Shown: positions 12,284 to 25,544, counted from the first letter of the stretch. The stretch: 64,000 bases of DNA from Anthopleura xanthogrammica (GCA_964019055.1 OZ025215.1:11995611-12059610), one strand, 5' to 3'. Numbers and translations: made by a program. Notes: a model not told the origin generated them from the letters alone.

Positions 12284-15200
12284 CTGTTAAGAAATCAAAA
12301 GATCACATGAGTATTTGATCTCGTGATAAACGCTCTTGTGATCACATTTACACATCTCATAACCATTAGTTATTTCATTAGATATGATCTATTCCCCAAT
12401 TTATTTTACATTATATTGCAAAAAGGGCAGGTACCGAGAAGAACATTCCACAAAATTAACACTTTCTGCCATTCATAACTAAAGATGTATCATAAAGACG
12501 TTGTCACGACGGCTGGCTATCCCCCTTACTCCATCTCAATTAAAATCGATTCGCAGTCCCTGTTGAAGGGGACTGGAGAGTAGTTAGAAAACGTTAAATG
12601 ACAATCTTGTAACAGCAAAATGTAGAAAAGCAAAACACCGTTAACATCGTGATACCTTCCTTTGCTTTGCTTTCACTCTTTTCTCTTGTATCTGCTTTGC
12701 GTGTTATGTATTTCTTCAATTCCACTCGGTTGATTCGGTAAACAACCGTTCTTTCGCTGTTTGTAGCAGTACATACATAGGTACCAAACTCCTTGTCACT
12801 GTTAAGGCTTATAATCAAATGGTTACCCCTTATCTTGACGGCTGGGCTATCAACAACTAACGGAGATCCTGTTTTTGTCCAGGAGTATGTTATTGGTTCA
12901 TGTCCACTTGTATGGCACCCAATAGTGATCTCGTCGCCTTCTAAAGCCCAGATAGTTGAATTGGAATATTCTGTTGGATCTGAAATGACATATAATACAA
13001 GTTTACTAAATTAGTCTGTGTAGTCAAGTCCCCACGGCAAACGCAAAATATAGTGAAGATATTGTTCTTTTCCTTATGATTTTTTATTTTCTAAGTATAG
13101 TTTGCACAAACTCTAAGGGTGTACAGTGTGCACTGGGTAGCCTGTGGTGTAGCATTAAACATTTCCTGTAATGATCTTCGTGAACGACGTTCCACAACAG
13201 CTAATGACCAAAAGATCTCGTACTTAGTAATCATTCTTCAATTTTAAAAATATATATACTACTAATTTTTAATGTACAGTGATATCTAGCATTTTTCTCT
13301 CAAATAAAGTCGCAGTATTGCATAAAACAAGTTTTTTTACGGCTCGAGATGCATAGTAGTGCCCAGTCTCCGCGCGTCATTCAAAATGGCGGCCAAATTT
13401 TCAAACTTTAGGACATAATATCTCCATAACAAGAACGGTAACCCCCATTTTTGTTGGAATTCCTTGTGGCTCTTTAGTTTTTTTTAATATATAACCAAAA
13501 AGAAAGCGGGAAAATTAAGTAGAACTTCCACTAATAGCGGGATATAATTATGAATTCAGTAGTACTGGCACGAATTTTGAAACTTGCGTTTTTTGCTCGC
13601 TCACCTAATTCTTTAAAAGGCTGTGATCAAAAATTCCATACATTTATATTCCTTAATGATACAGTGATTGAGAACATAATATAAAACTAGTTTCATATAA
13701 AAGACGCTAAAAAATTCAAGTAAAACCTACGATGATTTTTGAGGTTTGAGAGAGAGGTTTGACGAGGACAGTATACAACTGTAAACATCTTAAAAGACTA
13801 TTCAGGGATAGATTGAAATTGTTAACACCTTGTTAAGACAAGGAAACCGGTAGCACAGCTAATAGAGACGAGAGTAAAGATCTTTCTATATAATCAAGTA
13901 ATCTTAATGACAAATACCAGGAATTAGTGTTGAAGCATTCAGCCAACTGCTCCACAATCCTTGTCCCACAGCACTTATCGCATTCATTCTGATCCTGTAT
14001 TTGGTGTAGGGCTTGAGGTGTTTTATAGTGTAGTTAAAAGCAGGATGATGTGCATTATGGGTGACGATTGATCCGCTCTGATTATGGAGTTGTATGGTGT
14101 ACAAGGTAATGGTACCAACGTCATCAGAAGCAGTCATTGCTGTCCAGCTCAATGAAATCGACCTCTTATTCGGTGGTGCCGTTGTCACTTTTGGTGCTTC
14201 TGGTACATCTGCATTATAAAGAGAGCCGAATTTATGAGTCAAAGACATATACTTTTTTTCAAAGCAAAAACTTAATCAAGCAGCCGTATCAAAATATTAC
14301 TCATTCACTTACTCAAGTTTACCGTCACTTTTACTGCCTTTGTCTCTTTTATCCCTCCACTCGGCAGGTGAACTGGATTCACTATTCTACACGTGTAGAA
14401 CGTGTTACAGACCACAGCTCGTGTGTTGGGATCTTGTCTTGTACAGTTGTACTTGGACACCACGTCTTCAGCAGAGATAAACTGTACTTGTAGTGTTGAT
14501 TGTGTTGCACCGTTGATCTTTGTTCCATTGTTAAACCACTGTATGTCAGGTGTTGGTTCACCAAGTACACTACATGTTAATGTACTGGAACTTCCTTTGA
14601 TGCTTGGAAGGATGAGAACTTCGGCATCTAAGATTACTTTTGGGACAACGACTAAAGTGACACAAAATAATCATTACTGAATAGATTTTAATATTCCAAT
14701 CACATGTAGGAATCTCAGTCACGTTCCTACTTACATATATCACATCCATAGAGATCAAATCGTATGCAATATCCGCCTTCATAATTCAAAGGAGTAATTC
14801 TGACATAACGTGCTGCTATCAGATGACGTAACCAGTTGACCTTGACGCCATTCCTATTGGTGTTGCCTTCTAAATTCTATTTAAAAAATCCGAAAATATA
14901 CAAAAACTAAGTGAATTGTCTTTGTTGGCAATGATTCTCAATATTCTGCGAACTCAGACATTCCAAATGCTTGTTGTTAAATTTGTTTTTCGCTGCCGTC
15001 AATCAAAACTAATAAGTCGGCACCTTTGAAATTTTTGACTGGCGGCAGTGAAAAACCAAATTCCAACGGGCAACTCACAACTACAGAGTTCACAGAATAT
15101 TGAGAATCGCAGTAAAACAGCAAAATGCTTTTAATAAGCCGTCAAAAACACCAGTCATTAGTTCTGGATGTACTTTTGACAAGACTTGAATGACAAAAAA

Positions 15201-18200
15201 TCACGATCCAGACTAGTTTATTACCTTGACAACCTGTCCTTCTTTGTACTCGTTCCAGTGTGTGTTATCAAAGCTGTAGTTAACTTTGTATGACGTCACC
15301 CATACATCAACAGGTTTGCTACCTTGTGTTGCAATACCTGTCACTGTCTTGACCTGTCCAAGGTCAACCTGTATGTACTCAGTAGGGTTTACTGTTGGGC
15401 TGCACCATGACGAGCTGCCATACAGACGACCAAGTCGTGCAACATATATTTTCCAATGAGAAGAAGACGTAATCTTTGCGTCTGGTATTCGTAAATTCTC
15501 AAGACCAAGCGACGAAGTGCATCCTTTGCAAAATAGACAAAAACATTTTTTTTGCTAATTGGTATGACATGCAACGATACATTTCACTTTTTGATTACCT
15601 AATGGAAGTCCTTTTAGATCCACTCTAAGGGTTTTGTTGTTATGATAATCAGTTGGAATCACACGAACAAACTTGGCTCTGAACGGGCTTGTTAATGTAT
15701 TGGTAACCACCGTAGAACTGTCAGTGTTACCGCTCAACTGTAGAATAAGGCAAGTGCAACGTTAATACGAAAATATATATTAATAGGGGGTATATTTGAC
15801 ACGGATTTCATCGATTTGAACTTATGCTCGAAGACAGATCTAGCTAGATTTATACTTAAGAAAACTGAACGTCAAACTTTATATCGTAAGTTTATGATAG
15901 TCAGTTATAATTTATCAAGGAACGCATATTGCTGGGAATGAACTTGATTGTAGAATACGTTTAGTGTACATACATTTGATTTTAAAAACTCCTTGTCATT
16001 AGCATATTGCATGAAAAAACTTTTATAACTTCAAGACGCTGCACTCAAACTATGAAATTTATTTTGATCATTGAATAGCTCACTTCATGTAGAATCTATA
16101 CTGAAAATGTTGTCAGATGTGCCATGGGCACCTTAACGAAATACCGTACCTCCTCAGCGCCCGAATCGTCGCTGTATTTTGTCCAGTGTCTATTATTTGT
16201 CGAGTATGACACTTTATACTTTTTAACATATTGAACATCACCAGTCTTGCCAGTCCCTTGAGTAGCTACAGCACATATGTAGAACACAGCACCAAGATCA
16301 ATCTGAAGATAATCATTAGCTGTGTTTGTACTCGCCAGCCATGCTGAAGTTACACCAAGCCTTCCTTTATGAGGAAAGTATTCATTATTGAATACCGATG
16401 TTGCTGTAAACCTGTGATCAGGTACCAAGACAGTACTCGGTATACCAACACTGTGACTGGAACAAGCTGATGAATAGCACGGAGAAGAGAATATTACCTT
16501 AAGGAGTAACATTTACTCATACATCAGGATTACCAGAGTGACTTATATCAAATGATTTAAAAAGAAGGGAAGGAAAGGAGAATAAGATAAAACAAAAATA
16601 CGAGAGGAGAGGAGATCAGGAGAGGAGAGGAGAGGAGAGGAGAGGAGAGGAGAGGAGAGGAGAGGAGACATCGCCAGAAATTCCGAACGGGCATGCGCAG
16701 TTAAAGTCATGATACCTAGAAAATTCAGGGCTCAAATATGGTGGGAAAAGTATTGACAAATTTCGATAAAGTAAAATATTTAATTTTAACTGGATAAATA
16801 ATACAGCCCGAACCTCAAAAAACAATAAACTTCATTTGATCTCAATTTAATTCCGTTGGTGAGTTTTCAGCTCGGTAATTACATTTTAATGCCAAGGACT
16901 ATAATAGTCAGCCATTACCGTGGATTATCATAAGAATAACCGAACCTGGTCTCAAATCTTCGGCTCTCAGCTCAAAATAGTCAAACACGTTTTCCTTCCC
17001 GAACTTCCAATCGATTGAGGAAGTATGCCTTCAGCATTTCCCGAAATTTCAGAAGGAATATTTAAATTTTCGTCTCGGTTTCACGAGGTGAAGTTTAGCA
17101 TTAACAGGGCTTCCATTTCTGCCTCCATCTTGAGATGTAACTTGTCTTTGGAGTACAAGATGAAGCGCATTTTCACACTGAACTCTTCTAAAAGTTGTTT
17201 ATTCCGTTTATTCAATCTTGTTTAAAATCTTGGGTAAAATATCAACTGTGGAAGTGCTATCTAATGCCTTATATAACAATTTTTTTGACCGTCGAGACGC
17301 CATTATTATCGCAACCGGAAAGGTAAACATTCAATTGTCACATGATATAATAGCCCAATCACAATTGAACCTACATAATTGCTTGATTGACAAGGTAAAA
17401 ATCATGAATAATAAGCTCCGCCCAAAATGGTTTCGGAATTTCTGGCGATGAGAAGAGAAGAGAAGAGAAAAGAAGAGAAGAGAAGAGAACAGAAAAGAAA
17501 AGAAGAGATTGAAAAGAAGAGAAGAGAAGCTGACAAAAGAAAAAACATTTAACAGTTTACCTGTCTGTAAAGGATATCCATAGATCTCTGTCCTCAAGCA
17601 CGGTGTATTAGTCTGGGATGTCTTGGGTAAAATACGTACATACCTTGTAACAATACCGTTATAAAGAATTCGTCGAACCACCGTTGTACGATCATAGTTA
17701 CCGTAGAATATCTTAAGATTAAAAAAATAACGAAGAATGAGGAATGCTGGGCAATGTTAAACGTAAACACTTATTTCTACATCACCCAAATAACATCGGT
17801 GCCACATCACATTATAGTTTAGTATTGCCCTCATGATAAGCGGTCTATGTCGTACTATTGGTATATGTATCTATCTATCTGTTACGTCTTCACCCACTGA
17901 TTTATCATACTATCACTAATGCTACATTACCCTGTCAGTATTGTTCTCCTGATAAGTGGTCCATGTTGTACCATCAGTAGATGTATCTATCTGGTACGTC
18001 TTCACCCACTGATCTATCATACTATCACTAATGCTACATTACCCTGTCAGTATTGTTGTCCTGATAAGTGGTCCATGTTGTACCATCAGTAGATGTATCT
18101 ATCTGGTACGTCTTCATCCACTGATCTATCATACAGTATAACTAATGCTACATTACCCTGTCAGTATTGTTCTCCTGATAAGTGGTCCATGTTGTACCAT

Positions 18201-20930
18201 CAGTAGATGTATTTATCTGGTACATCTTCACCCACTGGTCTGCCATGATGTTTCCATGCGTAGCCACAGCACAAATAAGATGAGATGTCCCCAAGTCAAT
18301 CTGTAGATATGGATTAGAGTCACTTGTAGAGGCACACCACGATGAGCCTGATGTGTAATGTAGTCTGGCATTCTTGGCTGGGTGTTGAGCAGAAGAAGCT
18401 GTTATACTGCCATCTTGAATAGCTCTTGATTCCATGCCAAGAGGAAAGTTTTCGCAAGCTATGATCAGAAAATTGGAATCAAAAAGCAAATATTTGAATG
18501 CAATAGCTAGAGCTTTCGATGTGGACTAATTTTTGATCGGCATGCTCTGGATTACGGGGCAGATTATATCATTGGTACAGACTTGCCATGCAAGCCAAAC
18601 TGTGAATGTTTCCAAGAACCTGTGAATTCGTTTTAGTTTCGACCTGGCTGATGTCTACGTGAACCCTATTGTTTTGTGATCATCATGATTTAAGACTTTT
18701 AACGAATTAACCTTGATTTCACTGCAAGTACTAGCGGTTGAGACATCAGTTTGGAGATCTTAAAAGAAAGGTTATATTTCATCCAGTCGATTACATTTCA
18801 AAAGTGTGGTGTATCTAAAGCTTCAAAATAGCGCGTGTGTGTTTGCTGTGGAACGCTCAATATGGGTACTTATATTCCTCGACTAAAGGAAAAAAACAAA
18901 AAAAAACAAAGCGATTTGTATCTCAATTTTACTTTCTGAAATGTCACTGCATGGAGCGGTCTGATTGGACGATGATGTTTCTCTTCTTAAACAACGTTGC
19001 ATCGTCAGTTCTCCCGCGCCTCAAAGTTGAACTTTAACAATTTATGAAAGAATTAAAAACATATGTATTAATATAATTATAACTTCTATCTAAGTTCTTT
19101 CCACTGCTTTAGTTAGATATCATAAATTTTTACCTTATATTAGACATACATAAATAATTATTTTATATACTATTAGTTAGTCTTATAGTTCCATTTTTAG
19201 ATTTTCTTTCGTCTATTCTACGTTAATTGTAAAGTGCCATAGGGTTTTATATTTGGTGCTATATAAATATATTGTTACTATTTCATAATTTCGCACTCGG
19301 TATATATGCAGCATTTCTATTGATTAAGGGTTTCACCTTTTAAGTATCCATAGATCCCTACTCTCATTGTTTTCCAGGTATTGTACGTTGTAGGTATGAA
19401 TCTGATGTATCTCGCCAAGGGTTGAGTAAGGGTGTGTCTTTTTATAGTACTGTAGTCGGTGTTTCCAGTAAACCGCTGAAACAAAATAAATTCACAAAAA
19501 ATTATTTAATTTTGTCTTTATAAGTTTATTTTAGCTAGGCGGTATTTCACTTGATTCTTGATTTCCCTTGGTAAGTTTTGCTCAGACAGATAGGCATTTT
19601 ACCAAAAAAAAAGTTAAATGATTTTAGAGCATTTTCCAGCCGTCCATTTCCAGTTACAACATATTATTTTGGAAGTGTAGAAAAGTCGACTTTATTGTGA
19701 AGAGTTTGACAACTGTGATACTATTTTGTGATATGTACAGGAGAACAGAAGGGGTTGGCTGCAATAACAAGAACAAGAATAGCACTCTACCGTATTTCCC
19801 CGCCTCCCTTAGCGCAGTTAGCGACCGCAAGCAAAGCACTGCTTCATGACTGAGGTCTAAATGAGTGTATGTGTGGCTTGATTTCTCAATTTCTATTTTC
19901 ATTTTATTTTCAATTTTATTTTTTCTCACCTTTAGTGCCCCGTTCTCTTGGTAAAGCGTCCAATTTATATTATTCATCGACAGACTTATCTTATACTGTG
20001 TCACCCACTCACCACCAACACCCCGACCCTGTGTGGCTACAGCACAGATGACGTATGGAAGTCCAAGATCAATCTGTAGATGCTCATTTGAATCGGCGTT
20101 TGTGCTTGCAGCCCATCCTCTTAAGTTCCCGTTAAGTCTAGCGTGGTATGGAGAGTATCTGTTATCGAAATATGAAGTTGCTGTGAAACTGCTGTTAGGT
20201 ATGATGTATTTATTCTCTACACCAATAGTTGTGTCAGCACAACCTGTAGTAACATAACAAACAAAAAGGTCACATCAGTCAATATACTCAGAAGATACTA
20301 TTGAATTCTAATGTTTTGGTAAACAGAGTAAGGTAACTGTAACGTCTTTGGGTTTGAATTTAGAAATAATACATGGAGGAGAGCACACTTAAGCCTTCAA
20401 AAGGCATCGGTTTGTTCTTCGTCTACAAGCACATGTATATACTGTACTGCAATCACGTGACAGTAACCACGCCAGCACAATGGTATTTTCATTTTCTGTC
20501 AAAGCAAGCATTAGTCGACAATGACTCGAACTAGTTAATCAAATGTAAAAGCCAAGCGATCGTCTTGGGATGTAACGTAATAACCAAATGGTCATTACCG
20601 CTTCATACACGAGAACGATATTGCTATATGTTTTATATTTTCAGTTCAAGAATCACTCACTATTTTTATCATACATTATGAAGTACGTAATAACTAAATC
20701 AGTATATATATATGTATATATTTCAAACTGACAGATCGATCTCCGTCTAGTAGACTTGATCAGTCAACCTGATACCTCCCTGATAAGTTTTGCAGCTGAG
20801 TCTGTTAAACTTTATCTAGTAATTTAAACTTACAAAACTCACCTGCAAAAGATGTTGTTATATTGATCAGGAATATCAATCCAGTTGCGATGACCCGGAA
20901 ATAACGAGATGTGTAAATCAGTCCTTCCAT
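11826..20930 (-). CDS. Receptor A2: SP-4xFA58C-Ig-FN3-Ig-TM with ITAM-like tail
   Basis: Complete type-I receptor, 1100 residues in 13 exons. Signal peptide 20930-20843 (MEGLIYTSRY start, hydrophobic core, ends ..SFAG); FA58C-a 20243-19930, 19475-19337; FA58C-b 18458-18157, 17711-17561; FA58C-c 16466-16150, 15737-15599; FA58C-d 15523-15225, 14876-14735; Ig 14651-14313; FN3 14208-13918; Ig 12979-12656; TM plus tail 12283-11826. Exon lengths sum to 3303 bases with matching phases. FA58C domains show the family core ([15 protein letters not shown]) and bind lipids or glycans in known members. The tail carries five tyrosine motifs, including two ITAM-consensus pairs, so signalling through SH2 kinases is inferred. 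It lacks the extra FN3 and juxtamembrane exons of A1, and a remnant of one lies at 13094-13235. Intron borders are my reading of GT/AG sites. Confidence 0.87.
13094..13235 (-). pseudogene. Truncated FN3 exon remnant inside A2 intron
   Basis: The minus-strand reading ITKYEIFWSLAVVERRSR.. through TLRVCANYT matches the middle of the A1 FN3 exon 4741-4430 but has neither its acceptor side nor its donor side, and it ends in a stop. It marks the exons that A2 lost between FN3 (ends 13918) and the last Ig (starts 12979). Splicing across it is in phase. Confidence 0.75.
16617..17525. mobile_element. 780-bp inverted-repeat element in a GA-rich tract (A2)
   Basis: Termini ATCGCCAGAAATTCCGAA at 16670 and its complement ending at 17449 bound a 780-bp insertion absent from the matching A1 intron. 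It sits inside a GAGGA/GAAGA purine tract (16617-16669 and 17450-17525), so the target duplication cannot be read. No transposase seen, probably non-autonomous. Confidence 0.78.
17820..18157. repeat. 112-bp FA58C-b exon-tail minisatellite, about 3 units
   Basis: Same unit as the A1 array, with atgctacat at 17919, 18031 and 18145, in the intron between exons 18458-18157 and 17711-17561. The A1 array has about three times as many units, so copy number changes quickly. Confidence 0.9.
19040..19290 (+). mobile_element. Probable retroposon 3' tail
   Basis: AT-rich stretch ending in a GTAAAGTGCC..GGTGCTATATAAATA signature typical of LINE/SINE 3' ends in invertebrates, inside the intron just downstream of FA58C-a. 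No intact reverse transcriptase is visible. Family not assigned. Confidence 0.45.
20843..20930 (-). other. A2 signal-peptide exon
   Basis: ATG at 20930. The exon encodes a short basic-aromatic N-terminus, a hydrophobic core (IATGLIFLI) and a small-residue end (SFAG), then a GTGAGT donor in phase 1. The upstream in-frame ATG at 21023 would add a second hydrophobic stretch. I prefer the inner start because the A3 signal exon (MSILLFAHSFRV) has the same length and a matching FRVI motif. Confidence 0.8.
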
Positions 20931-21854
20931 CTTGTTTGTGTGAGAAGAAAAACGGCTCTTCTTGAAGATAAATGATATATATGCGTTCAAATATCCTACC
21001 AAAAGAAGGATTAAAAATAGCATCTCTTAATACATCGACAAAAACAAGATTATCTGTACAAAAATACGCTTCATACCAAGAGGTATAATCATTGCGCTGT
21101 ACTTAATTGTTATGCACATAACGTTGTGTTGTCGTTCTTCGTAAGGGTATACGGACACAAAACTATAGTAGTTGAACGATGACATATTTAAACCCTTAAC
21201 GTAAAACGTTTACTAATCAACCTCTATCAAGTAAAAAGCACTTACCAGATAACTGACGAGCTCGAGCATATTTAACTGAGTAGAACTGTCATCTAAGTGC
21301 AATAGTTGGGGGTTTACAATACCTGGTAATGCGTAAAATTTCCGCATTGAAACGCTTGAGCGGCACTCGAACATCTGAAGCCATATCCAATATCGCTGTA
21401 GGCAGGTTCAGCTTATACAATTCAATTCATACAATTGTAGCTCAAATCAGTGCGTTATAAAGGTCAACCCATTTATTTATAAGATTTACTTTTCCTCGCT
21501 AACCACCAATATAGGAACGAATTGATTTCCAGTACAGTAAAGTTTTAATCTTTTACATTGATTCGCCACAAACCTGTTGTATGTGACTAATCTGCAATTG
21601 TTTTGACAATTAATCAATTAAAGCCTGTGAAATGATATATTAAATGTCAATTCATGATATCAATTCTTGCAATTTATCTCTTCTGTTCTAGTAAAATAAA
21701 CAGTTTGCAAATGTGTAATCTAGATTTTGTTTTATATATTACTAAATCTAATAACTTTTACATTGAAGTCTTCTTCGCACTTCTTTTCTAAGATTCTTAA
21801 GAGACCAGGGTTCTAAATCTAGCATGTACACATCAAAAGATGTGTTATACTTTA
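20931..21854. other. Intergenic region between A2 and A3
   Basis: AT-rich, no coding sequence found. It should contain the A2 promoter and the A3 3' flank. I could not identify a convincing core promoter element. Confidence 0.5.
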
Positions 21855-23209
21855 AAAAGCCTGCTCAACATCCTTGTAGTCTTGTCCTGGTACATACTTC
21901 TTGTGATGTAGTGTTTCATATTCAGTGTTTACTCTTGGTTTTAAATCCATGTATTGCTCATGTCCCGTCATGCCTTGGGTGTGTGGTGTTTCATTTTTTC
22001 CAGATCTGTTTGCAGGCTCTTGTATTGACTGGTAAATCGTGTCACTGCTTTATCTTGGCTGTAATTCCATGTACGTTATGCTTCTATTTTGTCAACCTTT
22101 GAAGTTTCTGGTTTTCTTGAAGTTTTGATGACGTCATCTTGATAGTTTGAGTGGAGCATGACGTCATTCGTGATACCTGTTTCATCTGCATTTTTTTCTC
22201 ATGATTTGTTTTTTTTTCTTTTCGTAGCCGGTATACCAAGTAAACGATGCAGATAATCAGACCAAGGATGATCAATATAAGTGGAATGACGTAAGGTACA
22301 ACTATTGATAAATGAATGATCACATGACTATTGGATCACATGACTAACACGTGAATGAGGGAAGAACGTATAATAAGTCATCTATTATATATTTTCATTA
22401 CATAGTTATGTTACATTGCGATAACTCAAAGAAAAAATCTTATTTGCTAAATTTCGCTATTTTTGCATTCATACCTTCTTTCGCTTTGTCTTTATTCAGT
22501 TTATTCGCTTCTGGTTTGGTGTATTTCTTTAATTCAACCCTATTTATTTTGTAAACATCCTTTATTTCTGTATTTGTAGCAGTGCAGACGTAAGTACCAA
22601 AGTCTTTGTAGCTCCTTGGCTTTACAATCAATATTATCCCATTTAATTTAATTTCCGTACTACCATCTAGTTGAGACCCACTTTTTGTCCATGTGTATAA
22701 TGCTGTCTTATCTCCACCTGTATAACAACCAATGGTAACCTCGTCACCTTCCTGAACCCATAGTGTAGAATTTAGATACTCTGTAAAATCCACACCTGTG
22801 CATGAATGAATGAAACACTTTTTCTTCTATTTTAAGGAACATCTCAGGTACAAAGTGTAGGGTCAAGTTTCGTTCGAGTAAATTAGAGTAAATAAAGAAG
22901 TGGTCATAAATTAACATGGGGAGTTAATAAAGCTATGGATCTTATATAATTATATTAGGTAAACCTGAACTCACTTTTAGTCCTTGCCATTACCGGCGCA
23001 CTCTTTTCATTTTGACCACACCGCACTGTTGTTTGCCATTACCCAGAATTCGTAGCTTGTCCCAGGTCGTAGACCCTTGATGACTATAGCTCTGTTAATA
23101 AGGTGTTTGACTATGGTGAAGTGGTCATTGTTACCCTTAAAAAGCTGTAAGACATAGAGAACATCGTGATGGGATTTTTTGTTGTTGAGATATTTAGTAT
23201 ATATGTATA

Positions 23210-23913
23210 TTTAGTAAATAAACCCCTCCTGGCGGCTGGGATATCGGCTGATAATGTCCGAGGATGAGAAATGGTCCGAAAAAAGAACATTTGGCCGAGA
23301 AGCGAAGCTTCGAGGGCAAATGTGATATTTTGAAGACCATTTCTCATCCAAGGACATTATCAGCCGATATTCCAGTGAGCCAGAGGGGGTTTATTTATTT
23401 TATAACCCAACGACTTCACTGAAATGAATTCAGCAAACTGCATCGACTCGTCATCTCCAGAGTTTTCAAAAAATAATTCTCTCTCGTCTCCAAGCTGGAT
23501 ATAAAAACAATTATTTTGGTAAATGAAAGCTGTTTGACATTGAATTATTCTATTGTTTGACATTTGTTGTCGAATTCTTTGTTGGTTTTTAGTAGTTTAT
23601 AAAAACAATTTCGAAAACAAACCAAAAACTTCATTCACGAAACATGAATGCTTACCATTGAAGACATTTACAGTATATTTTGTTAATTTTTTCGTGTTTC
23701 CTGCGTAGTTTTCTCAACCAGTCTTTGTATTTTACTCTCACTTGTTTGTACAAACCGAGTTTCTTTGTTTTCCGTGTTTTTTCTTTTCTTTTTTAACGTT
23801 TTAGCCTTCTGCTGGACGAATATCACGTCGGACGGGGGATATCGCCTGATACCCGTCCTGCACGTGACCCATTTGAACCAATGACAGCGCGCGAAAATTC
23901 ATCGTTGGGTTAT
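23210..23913. mobile_element. Inverted-repeat element, copy 1, with large palindrome
   Basis: Starts TTAGTAAATAAACCCC. A near-palindrome spans about 23217-23395 and is centred on cgaagcttcg, with arms carrying the aaacccc/ggggttt, gatatcggctgataatgtcc and gatgagaaatggtc complements. It continues into a segment bounded by ATAACCCAACGA (23402) and TCGTTGGGTTAT (to 23913). Copy 2 at 24383-24954 lacks the palindrome. Confidence 0.75.
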
Positions 23914-24382
23914 AATGAGATATATTTCTCGCAGCAGACCTTTGTTATCACGACCATACAGAAACAGAAACATACAGAAACAGAAACATACAGAAACAGT
24001 TTTGATAAAAGTTAGTTCAGACTGCTGCCTAGGTTAGTTTATGTTGTCGTTTGCGCGGTATCCCTGTGGTTTTATACTTTTGGGCTTCCTTTGTCAAAGG
24101 AAAGGTTACCTAGGTAATTTCAAGATGGTGGACAGTTTGAGATATTTCATTGCTACAATATGTGCAGGATTTCATTCAATTTTTTAAGAATTTACAGAAA
24201 CATTTAGCAGAAAATTCACCAAAAGGGGATCTCCAGTCACTTCCAAATAAGGTAATCTTCCCAAATATGGTTATAGATTTGTTGAGCGTGCGAACGACAA
24301 TGTTATTGAAGAGAAAGTTTGATATAGTTTATAGTCAGACTGAACTTAAAACACTTCATTTCTTTGTATATCGTGTAAATAT

Positions 24383-24954
24383 TTAGTAAATAAACCCCTT
24401 CTGGCGGCTGTGATATATGTTTATAACCCAACGACTTCACTGGAATGGATTCAGCAAACTGCATTACGTTTTAACTCATCATCTCCAGCGCTAGAGTTTT
24501 CAAAAAAAAAAATTCTCTCTCGTCTCCAAGCTGGATATAAAAACACTTATTTTGGTGAATTAAAACTTCTTGACATTGAATATTCTATTGTTAAATATTA
24601 GTTACCGAATTTTTTGTTGGTTTTTAGTAGTTTATAACTGAAAAAATTTCGAAAAGAAACCAAAAACTTCATTCACGAATTATGGTTGCTTACCATTGAA
24701 GACATTTACAGCATATTTTTTTTTTCGTGTTTGCTGGCGTAGTTTCTCAACCAGTCTTTGTATTTTACTCTCACTTGTTTGTAAAAACCGAATTTCTTTG
24801 TTTTCCGTGTTTTTTCTTTTCTTTTTTTTTTACGTTTTTCCCTTCTACTGGACAAATATCAGTTCGGACGAGGGATATTGCCTGATACATGTACCTGTCC
24901 TGCACATGACCCATTTGAACCAATGACAGCGTGTGAAAATCGTTGGGTTATAAA
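24383..24954. mobile_element. Inverted-repeat element, copy 2, palindrome lacking
   Basis: Related to 23210-23913: same TTAGTAAATAAACCCC start, then directly ATAACCCAACGA (24423) and a closing TCGTTGGGTTAT. The internal text is shared (cgacttcactg, ctctctcgtctccaagctggat, ccatttgaaccaatgacagcg). It sits within the decayed A3 gene. Confidence 0.75.
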
Positions 24955-25494
24955 GATAGATATCATACTTTTGGTATTATACAAAACATTAACATTGTTT
25001 AAAAATTGTGAGTTTTTGAAATATATTTTTTAATTTTTGCATTGGATCAGAGTTTTATCAAGAAGGTATAAGAACAGAGACATGAAATGTATTTCTGATT
25101 TACCTTTACTTGTCTATTTTCCCAGTAAGGTGTCCATTTCATGTTATTTGATGATATATTGATCTTATATTCTCTAACCCATTGGTTATGATTATCACTG
25201 TTATCCTGTGTTGCCATGGCACAGATGCTGTAATATGAAGCCCAAGGTCAATTTGTAGATAATCATTTGGATTTGTAACTGTCTTTGGGCTCCATCCTTT
25301 GAGGCTGGCCTTCAGTCTACCATTGGATGGTTGACTCGAAGGACCCAAAGACAAGGACGCAGTAAAACTTTTGTCAAGTATAATGCATCTATTCTCCACG
25401 CCAATCGACATGCTCTCACAACCTGCGTGTGTAATACATACATTAATTATATGATTATCAATGAAATACCTATATATCTCTATTTCAAAAATTT

Positions 25495-25544
25495 GATATT
25501 TTCACATGTGAAAATAACATGTTATTTTCACATGTGAAAATATC
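25495..25544. repeat. Perfect 50-bp palindrome
   Basis: The 50 bases equal their own reverse complement. The palindrome is built from two TTTTCACATGTGAAAA units around aacatgtt. It lies just upstream of the A3 FA58C exon and could extrude as a cruciform. Confidence 0.95.

Larger units (their letters stand above)
10720..18860. repeat. Tandem duplication unit 2 (A2 body)
   Basis: Partner of 1-10500. It differs by loss of the middle FN3 and juxtamembrane exons, by a 780-bp inverted-repeat insertion (16670-17449), by a shorter minisatellite and by a longer TTTG array. Confidence 0.85.
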
